DNA of 19,241 nucleotides from Betaproteobacteria bacterium (GTDB lineage Bacteria; Pseudomonadota; Gammaproteobacteria; Burkholderiales; Burkholderiaceae_C): positions 1 through 19,241 of the forward strand of contig CANFOR010000023.1 in assembly GCA_947448675.1 (NCBI GenBank), read 5' to 3'. Each line of letters opens with the position of its first letter. Within the stretch, counting starts at the first letter, position 1. Positions 14,218-19,241 of the stretch are shown here, one piece after another. The notes under the pieces are model-generated. The model did no database searches. It saw only the letters and a list, made by a program, of their open reading frames with translations, and was not told the origin of the DNA. Position numbers and translations under genes: made by a program.

Positions 14218-15042
14218 ATGATTCTATCCAGTGTGTTGCCTGTGAATGCGGCGCTCAGTGTCGGCGCATGCGCTGCCTATGCAGTGAGTGCGCTGCTGGC
14301 CTTGCGCAGCCGTGCGGGGCTCATGCAAAGCCTCTTGCTTTGTGCTTGGGCCTTGCATGGCCTGGTGCTCTTGTTTAACTTGTTGGGTTGGGGCGGACAA
14401 GCTTTGCATTTTGGTTTTGCTCCGGCTTTGTCGGTCACCGTTTGGCTGGTAATCACTTTGTATGGCCTAGAGAGCCGTTTGCAGCCCCAGCTACAGGGCT
14501 GGGCGGCCTTGGCTGCGCTGGGAGTGGCCGCGGTGCTTTTGGCCCTGCTGTTTCAGGGCAATGCCCTGCACCCCAGTGCCTCGATTTGGTTGCCTTTGCA
14601 TTGGGCGTTGGGCATTGCGTCTTACGGTTTGTTTGCCGCTGCGGTGTTGAACGCATGGCTGATGACGCGGGCCGAAAAGCAAATGCGTTTGGCTTTTGAC
14701 CACAGCAGCGCCATCCATCCCGGCGTGCCTTTGTTGGCTTTGGAGCGCATGACCTTTCGCTTTGTATTGGCGGGTTTTGTGCTGCTCTCGGCCACGGTGC
14801 TGGCTGGCGGCCTGTTTACCGAAGCTTTGTACGGTGCGGGTAAAACCGCCAAGTGGGACCACAAAACCATTTTCTCGCTCTTGTCGTGGCTGACCTTTGC
14901 GCTCTTGCTGGTCGGCCGCGCACGTTTTGGTTGGCGCGGACGTAAGGCGGTGCGGGTTTTGTACCTGGGTGCAGGCTTGCTGCTGCTGGCCTATGCGGGC
15001 TCGCGCTTTGTGCTCGAAGTGGTCTTGGGGCGCACGGTATGA
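14218..15042 (+). CDS. ypjD: Cytochrome c assembly-like inner-membrane protein YpjD
   Basis: A 274-residue polytopic membrane protein with about eight hydrophobic helices, of the CcsA/HemX-like (cytochrome c assembly) superfamily, YpjD subgroup. Conserved-looking histidines sit in WLPLHWALGIASYGLF (~122-137) and KWDHKTIFSLLSWLTF (~215-230), the segments that in CcsA/CcmC proteins bind or present haem. The role of YpjD itself is poorly defined; an involvement in membrane protein or metal/haem handling is inferred. A GTG at 14212 is in frame two codons earlier, but I prefer the ATG at 14218. It stands divergent to ffh as in many proteobacteria, and its stop overlaps the next start by four bases (ATGA). 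Confidence 0.87.
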   Translation: MILSSVLPVNAALSVGACAAYAVSALLALRSRAGLMQSLLLCAWALHGLVLLFNLLGWGGQALHFGFAPALSVTVWLVITLYGLESRLQPQLQGWAALAALGVAAVLLALLFQGNALHPSASIWLPLHWALGIASYGLFAAAVLNAWLMTRAEKQMRLAFDHSSAIHPGVPLLALERMTFRFVLAGFVLLSATVLAGGLFTEALYGAGKTAKWDHKTIFSLLSWLTFALLLVGRARFGWRGRKAVRVLYLGAGLLLLAYAGSRFVLEVVLGRTV

Positions 15043-15269
15043 AGTTTTTCATTGTTTTGTTGATTTTGCTGCTGGGTGTGTGGCTGTGGTCGCGTGGCCG
15101 AAGGCAGGGCAGTGTCCCGCCGCAACGGCCCGCTAAAAAAGCCGATGTGAAACCCATCGACATGGTGGCCTGCGCCGTCTGTGGCGTGCACCTGCCGCGC
15201 AGTGATGCCTTGCCCGGCCCGCAAGGCCATTACTGTGGCGCGCCGCACCGCCAGCAGGCCGAGCGCTGA
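15039..15269 (+). CDS. PP0621-like small membrane-anchored zinc-ribbon protein
   Basis: A 76-residue protein with one N-terminal membrane helix (FFIVLLILLLGVWLW), a basic linker (~19-38) and a C-terminal Cys/His cluster: Cys45-x2-Cys48, His51, Cys66 and His70. The pattern CAVCGVHLPRSDALPG then YCGAPH looks like a small metal-binding knuckle facing the cytoplasm. It resembles the uncharacterised PP0621 family. It overlaps the ypjD end by four bases and its TGA directly abuts the pilS ATG (TGAATG), so it is probably co-translated with both. This suggests a link to pilus regulation or membrane biogenesis, but no function is known. Confidence 0.85.
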   Translation: MKFFIVLLILLLGVWLWSRGRRQGSVPPQRPAKKADVKPIDMVACAVCGVHLPRSDALPGPQGHYCGAPHRQQAER

Positions 15270-17003
15270 ATGCCCGAAGAAGCACAGCCCAGTTGGTGGG
15301 GCGGGCGTGACGGCGTAGTGGGCCGCCCGGTGATCAGCCGCGACTTTGCCATGGCCCGTGTGTGGTATGGCTTCATGACGGCACGCGTCATGATCGCAGC
15401 GGTTTTGCTGCTGCTGCAAATTTCTATTTTTTGGCTCGGCCAACCCATCACCGAATGGATTTTGGTTTTTTGCATGGTGTATTTGCTGGCCACCATCGTG
15501 GTGCGTGCAGTCGCCAAGCCTGCCGGCTATGGGCAAAATTTTGACCCGCAATGGCTAGCCAGTATTGGCTTAGACCTGTTTGCCTACAGCTTGCTGCAAT
15601 GGGTGCAGTTGGGCGGCATCAACTACACACCGCTGTACGCGCTACCAGTGCTCTTGGCATCGGTGCTGGGCTCGGCCTTACTGGCCTTGGGTACGGCCGC
15701 TGGCGTGACCCTGCTCTTGCTAGTCGACGCTTGGTGGATGGGCGGACAAAACGGGGATGTGGCCGCACGCTATTTGCAAGCGGCTTTAACCGGCACGGGT
15801 TTTTTTGTAGTGGCATTTTTGGCCAACCAATTGGCTTCGCGTCTGGTGCGCGAGGAGCAGGTAGCAAGGCGTAGCCAGTCGGCAGCACGCACACAAATTC
15901 AGGTTAACGAGTTGGTGATCGAGACCCTGGGCGATGGTATTGTGGTGGTCGACGCCCATGGCATTGTGCGTATGATCAATCCGGCTGCGCGGCGTTTGCT
16001 CGGCAGTGCGGGGCTGGAGCGAAGCCTACCCTTTGTTTTGGTAGCCGAGGCGGCTTGGCAGCCCTTGGTGGAGTTGTCGCGCCAAACTTTTGCGCTGCAC
16101 CGCAGCCAGTCAACCGATGCGCAAATTCTCTACCCTGGGCAGAGCGCGCAGCGCATCCACGTGCGCACCCGCTTAACGGGCAGCTCTAAAAATGTGAGCA
16201 ACGAGATGGAAAGCCTGTGTGTGATGTTTGTGCAAGACCTGCGCGAGACAGAAGCGCGCATCCGCACTGAAAAAATGGCCGCCATGGGGCGCATGTCGGC
16301 AGCGGTAGCGCATGAAATTCGCAACCCCTTGGCGGCCATCAGCCAGGCCAATGCCTTGTTGATGGAAGATTTAGCGGCACCAGGGCCCCAGCAGCTGACC
16401 CGCATGGTGGCGCACAATGCGCAGCGTTTGGCGCGCATCGTGGACGAAATTTTAGACATCGCAAGAGTACAAAATGTGGCGCAGTTAGAGGCTCCCGAGC
16501 CCATCGCCATTGATTCTGTAGTGCAGACAACCTGCCTTGAATGGGCGCAGCAAAACCAGTGCGCCGAGCGCTTGCAGTTGGACAACGATGTCGCGCAGGT
16601 GAAGGTGGTTTTTGAAGAAGAGCATTTGCGCCGGGTATTGGTGAATTTGCTAGACAATGCCAAGCGCTATGCCTCGGCAGCGCGCAATGCTATCTGGGTC
16701 GGTACCGAGTGCCTGGGCATGGACGGTGTGCGCCTGTGCGTGTGGAGCGATGGCGCGCCCTTAGAGGCCAGCGTGCAAGCACATTTGTTTGAACCATTTT
16801 TTTCGTCCGAGAGCCGCTCCAGTGGCTTGGGCCTGTATATTTGCCGCGAGCTGTGTGAGCGCTATGGTGCGACGATAGGCTACGAGCGCACTCAGCGAGC
16901 AGGGATCTCAGGCAATGCATTTTTTGTTCAGTGCCGCATGGCGGTGCAGGAGCCAGTGCATGCGCTGCGCACGCAGTCTAACTTTGCCGCACTGACAGTT
17001 TAA
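15270..17003 (+). CDS. pilS: PilS sensor histidine kinase (type IV pilus regulation)
   Basis: A 577-residue membrane kinase that works with PilR to control pilin transcription. The first ~190 residues contain about six hydrophobic helices (for example MIAAVLLLLQISIFWL and TEWILVFCMVYLLATIVV), typical of PilS. A PAS-like domain follows (~212-330, ETLGDGIVVVDAHGIVRMIN). The H-box is AAVAHEIRNPLAAISQ with His348. The N-box is NLLDNAKRY (~459-467, Asn463) and G2 is SRSSGLGLYICREL (~515-528). The G1 region reads SDGAPLEASV rather than the usual DxGxG, so it is degenerate; this may be a lineage feature. The start abuts the preceding stop codon, and pilR follows after a short gap. Confidence 0.93.
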   Translation: MPEEAQPSWWGGRDGVVGRPVISRDFAMARVWYGFMTARVMIAAVLLLLQISIFWLGQPITEWILVFCMVYLLATIVVRAVAKPAGYGQNFDPQWLASIGLDLFAYSLLQWVQLGGINYTPLYALPVLLASVLGSALLALGTAAGVTLLLLVDAWWMGGQNGDVAARYLQAALTGTGFFVVAFLANQLASRLVREEQVARRSQSAARTQIQVNELVIETLGDGIVVVDAHGIVRMINPAARRLLGSAGLERSLPFVLVAEAAWQPLVELSRQTFALHRSQSTDAQILYPGQSAQRIHVRTRLTGSSKNVSNEMESLCVMFVQDLRETEARIRTEKMAAMGRMSAAVAHEIRNPLAAISQANALLMEDLAAPGPQQLTRMVAHNAQRLARIVDEILDIARVQNVAQLEAPEPIAIDSVVQTTCLEWAQQNQCAERLQLDNDVAQVKVVFEEEHLRRVLVNLLDNAKRYASAARNAIWVGTECLGMDGVRLCVWSDGAPLEASVQAHLFEPFFSSESRSSGLGLYICRELCERYGATIGYERTQRAGISGNAFFVQCRMAVQEPVHALRTQSNFAALTV

Positions 17004-17015
17004 GGCTTGAGGCAT

Positions 17016-18521
17016 ATGTCCAGTATCGAACGCAGCCAACCCCATCGTATTTTGGTCGTCGATGACGAGCCCGATTTGCGTACCCTGTACGAGCTAACCT
17101 TGTTGCGCGAAGGCTACCAAGTCGAGGCGGCTGGCAATGTTGCCGAGGCAAGGCGACTTTTAGCCGAGAAAAAATTTGCCGCCGTGATTACCGACATGCG
17201 CCTGCCCGACGGATTGGGTTTGGATGTACTCAAAGACCTGGCCCAACAGCAGCGGCTTGAGCGCTGCGTGGTAATTACCGCTTTTGGCTCTGCGGAAAAC
17301 GCGGTAGAGGCGCTCAAAGCAGGCGCTTTTGACTACCTGACCAAGCCGGTCGATTTGCGCCAGTTTCGTTTGGTGGTGGCCTCGGCCGTGGCGGGCAGCG
17401 AGTCTACGGTGCGTGCGGTTGCACAGCGTACGCCCGCACAGCCTACCAATCAGCCCGCCAGTCAGTCAGCCAATGCTCATGCGGCGAGCACTGCGCTGGA
17501 GCGCATGGTGGGCGACTCGCTAGGCATGCGCCAAGTGAAGGAGCGCATCGGCAAAGTCGCGCGCAGCATGGCACCGGTCTTGGTGCGCGGCGAGTCAGGT
17601 AGCGGCAAAGAGTTGGTGGCGCGCGCGGTGCATGCTTGTAGCCACCGTGCCAGCGGCCCCTTTGTGGCGGTGAACTGCGGTGCTATCCCAGAAAACCTGA
17701 TGGAAGCAGAGTTTTTTGGTGCTAAAAAAGGCTCTTACACCGGCGCCATGCAAGACCGTGAAGGCTATTTCCAAGCGGCCAGTGGCGGCACTTTGTTTTT
17801 AGACGAAATTGGTGATTTGCCGCTGGCAATGCAGTCAAAATTGCTGCGCGCCATTCAAGAACGCCGCGCGCGCTCTTTGGGTTCTACCGCAGAAGATGTC
17901 CTCGACGTGCGGGTGGTCAGTGCCACCCACAAAGACATTGGCGTGCAAGTGCAGACCGGCTTGTTTCGCCAAGATCTGTATTACCGGCTGAACGTGATCG
18001 AGATTTTGCTACCCCCGCTGCGTGAGCGCCGTGGCGACTTGCCCCTGCTCTGCGAATGCTTGTTGCAGCGCATTGCGCAAGAGTCCGCTTTACCAGTGCC
18101 AGCCATCTTACCCACGTTTTATGAGGCGCTGAGCACCCACCCGCTACAAGGCAATATCCGTGAATTGGAAAACCTCTTGCACCGGGCCTTGGCTTTGAGC
18201 GACGGCGCGGCCTTGTCGGGGGCCTTGCTCGAAGACTGCGATCCTGCGGCACTGGCCGGGCTCGCGGTGGCACAGATGCTTGCATCGCCTGAGCCTACAG
18301 CGGAGCAGGGCGCGGATGCGCCGCTGGATTTGCAAGCCTATTTGGACCAGCAAGAGCGCGTGATCTTGGTGCAGGCCCTGCAAGAGACGGGCTTTAACCG
18401 TACCGTTGCGGCCCAGCGTTTGGGTTTGAGTCTGCGGCAAATTCGTTATCGCATGCAACGCTTGGGTATCAGCGCACCCGGTGGCGAAGAGCCCAATGGA
18501 GCCACTGAGCATGCCGGCTGA
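17016..18521 (+). CDS. pilR: PilR sigma-54-dependent response regulator
   Basis: A 501-residue NtrC-type activator. The receiver has DDE at ~16-18, phosphoacceptor Asp60 in VITDMRLPDG and Lys110 in YLTKP. A Gln/Ser/Thr/Pro-rich linker covers ~138-158. The AAA+ domain has Walker A GESGSGKE (192-199), a sigma-54 contact loop GSYTGA (239-244, a conservative variant of GAFTGA) and Walker B LFLDEIGDLP (Asp263-Glu264). The C-terminal Fis-type helix-turn-helix is TGFNRTVAAQRLGLSLRQIR. PilR activates the major pilin gene in other bacteria; that gene is not in this window. A TTG at 17007 is in frame, but the ATG at 17016 is preferred, with GAGG just before it. It follows pilS and overlaps ampD, whose start lies in its last codons. 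Confidence 0.95.
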   Translation: MSSIERSQPHRILVVDDEPDLRTLYELTLLREGYQVEAAGNVAEARRLLAEKKFAAVITDMRLPDGLGLDVLKDLAQQQRLERCVVITAFGSAENAVEALKAGAFDYLTKPVDLRQFRLVVASAVAGSESTVRAVAQRTPAQPTNQPASQSANAHAASTALERMVGDSLGMRQVKERIGKVARSMAPVLVRGESGSGKELVARAVHACSHRASGPFVAVNCGAIPENLMEAEFFGAKKGSYTGAMQDREGYFQAASGGTLFLDEIGDLPLAMQSKLLRAIQERRARSLGSTAEDVLDVRVVSATHKDIGVQVQTGLFRQDLYYRLNVIEILLPPLRERRGDLPLLCECLLQRIAQESALPVPAILPTFYEALSTHPLQGNIRELENLLHRALALSDGAALSGALLEDCDPAALAGLAVAQMLASPEPTAEQGADAPLDLQAYLDQQERVILVQALQETGFNRTVAAQRLGLSLRQIRYRMQRLGISAPGGEEPNGATEHAG

Positions 18522-19083
18522 TGCGCTTTGGGCCGACGGTTGGTACCGCTACGCGCGGCATTTGGCTTCGCCTAATTTTGGCCCGCGCCCAGCCGATACG
18601 CTAGTGGACTTGCTGGTGATCCACTCGATTAGTTTGCCGCCAGGCCAGTATGGCGGCAGCGAAATATTTGACTTGTTCACCAACACCCTGGACTGGCAAG
18701 CCCATGCTTATTTTGAAAGCATACGCGGCATGCAGGTGTCAGCCCATTTTTTGGTACGCCGCAATGGCGAGCTGTGGCAGTTTGTGGATTGCGACGAGCG
18801 TGCATGGCATGCCGGAGCTTCGCAGTACCGCGGCCGTGCCAACTGCAATGACGACTCGATAGGCATTGAACTCGAGGGCCTAGAAGGCACCGCCTTTGCG
18901 CCCGCGCAATACGAATGCTTGGAGGCCTTGGCGGCAGCGTTGGCGCAGCGCTACCCCATCGACCACGTGGCGGGGCATGAACATATTGCGCCGGGCCGCA
19001 AGGCCGACCCTGGCCCGGGTTTCGATTGGCCCGGCTTACAAGCCCGATTGGCCTGGCCCGCGCGTTGTTTTCCGCCCTCTTGA
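18496..19083 (+). CDS. ampD: 1,6-anhydro-N-acetylmuramyl-L-alanine amidase AmpD
   Basis: A 195-residue cytoplasmic zinc amidase that removes the peptide from anhydro-muropeptides during cell-wall recycling. It thereby keeps AmpR-controlled beta-lactamase low in species that have it. There is no signal peptide, separating it from periplasmic AmiD/AmpDh enzymes. Active-site residues line up with E. coli AmpD: His43 in LVIHSISLPPGQ, Glu125 in SIGIELEG, His161 in GHEHIAPGRKADPGPGFDW, Lys169 and Asp171. The spacing between them is the same as in the E. coli protein. Possible starts are ATG 18496 (GAAGAG four bases ahead) and ATG 18511 (GGAG nine bases ahead). Both lie inside pilR, so expression is coupled to the pilSR transcript. 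Confidence 0.95.
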   Translation: MEPLSMPADALWADGWYRYARHLASPNFGPRPADTLVDLLVIHSISLPPGQYGGSEIFDLFTNTLDWQAHAYFESIRGMQVSAHFLVRRNGELWQFVDCDERAWHAGASQYRGRANCNDDSIGIELEGLEGTAFAPAQYECLEALAAALAQRYPIDHVAGHEHIAPGRKADPGPGFDWPGLQARLAWPARCFPPS

Positions 19084-19140
19084 AGCGCTTGGTGCACAAA
19101 AAAAGCTGCCATTTCCGTGTGCAGTGAGCACTAAGGATAT

Positions 19141-19156
19141 ACACTAGCCCTAGTGG
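19141..19156. promoter_or_regulatory. NrdR box 1 (ACACTAGCCCTAGTGG)
   Basis: A 16-bp near-palindrome with ACACTA and TAGTG arms matching the NrdR pattern acaCwAtATaTwGtgt at the arms. It lies directly upstream of the -35 hexamer and exactly 32 bp (about three helical turns) from box 2. Confidence 0.8.
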
Positions 19157-19157
19157 G

Positions 19158-19186
19158 TTGAATTGGCTTTGAACACCATATATAGT
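19158..19186 (+). promoter_or_regulatory. Candidate sigma-70 promoter of a ribonucleotide reductase gene beyond the window
   Basis: TTGAAT (19158-19163), a 17-bp spacer and TATAGT (19181-19186) form a near-consensus promoter reading out of the window. The start site would be near 19193. No start codon is seen in the remaining ~50 bases, so the coding sequence begins later. The gene is inferred to be nrdA from the flanking NrdR boxes and remembered gene order. Confidence 0.75.
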
Positions 19187-19188
19187 GT
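19173..19188. promoter_or_regulatory. NrdR box 2 (ACACCATATATAGTGT)
   Basis: An almost perfect match to the NrdR consensus, overlapping the -10 hexamer. NrdR is the ATP-cone, zinc-ribbon repressor of ribonucleotide reductase operons and binds paired 16-bp boxes about 31-32 bp apart, as seen here. Confidence 0.88.
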
Positions 19189-19241
19189 CTACAGGGCTCA
19201 GCAGGTTCGCGCTGCGTTGATCGCAAGCCGCTCATACCGCC

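Overview
This window looks like chromosomal DNA of a GC-rich betaproteobacterium of the order Burkholderiales, probably family Comamonadaceae (Rhodoferax, Polaromonas or Acidovorax relatives). The evidence is an orphan Bug-type (TTT) receptor, a Porin_4-type porin, a PaaG-PaaI-PaaK phenylacetate cluster, and the run ffh / ypjD - small Cys-rich protein - pilS - pilR - ampD leading into an NrdR-type promoter. Assignment is from protein character and gene order, not from a database search. I see no phage, transposon, CRISPR array or rRNA.

Layout. (1) 1-1063: 3' part of a DUF3108 envelope protein with a low-complexity N-terminal region. (2) 1112-6909: an uptake and sensing block. It holds an orphan tripartite-tricarboxylate receptor and an outer-membrane porin on the minus strand, a divergent ABC-type (NMT1-like) binding protein on the plus strand, and a TctE-like kinase with a TctD-like regulator on the minus strand. 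No TctA/TctB or ABC permease is present. The porin/binding-protein intergenic region is rich in repeats and possible RNA structure. (3) 7142-10571: phenylacetate catabolism. paaG-paaI-paaK form a tight minus-strand operon. A divergent crotonase gene (PaaF-like) shares a 111-bp control region that carries a perfect 17-bp interrupted palindrome and a possible leaderless promoter. (4) 10598-12714: a CAT-anticodon tRNA with a perfect TATAAT box, then a secreted protein of unknown function overlapping miaB. (5) 12792-14156: ffh on the minus strand, convergent with miaB. (6) 14218-19083: five plus-strand genes, ypjD, a PP0621-like membrane/zinc-ribbon protein, pilS, pilR and ampD, with overlapping or abutting ends for most pairs, so probably one transcript. 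(7) 19084-19241: a control region with two NrdR-box-like sites 32 bp apart around a good sigma-70 promoter, most likely for nrdA (class I ribonucleotide reductase) just outside the window.

How the genes relate. Region 2 may be a carboxylate-sensing and scavenging unit whose inner-membrane partners are elsewhere. Region 3 provides CoA activation of phenylacetate (PaaK), ring-epoxide isomerisation (PaaG), beta-oxidation (the crotonase) and thioesterase rescue (PaaI), but not the epoxidase PaaABCDE or ring-opening PaaZ. Region 6 mixes cytochrome/membrane biogenesis, type IV pilus regulation and peptidoglycan recycling. No wholly novel multi-gene system is evident. The most promising unexplained signals are regulatory: the structured leader before the binding-protein gene, the palindrome in the paa control region, and a set of short AT-rich inverted repeats, three of them inside coding sequence and one across a stop codon.
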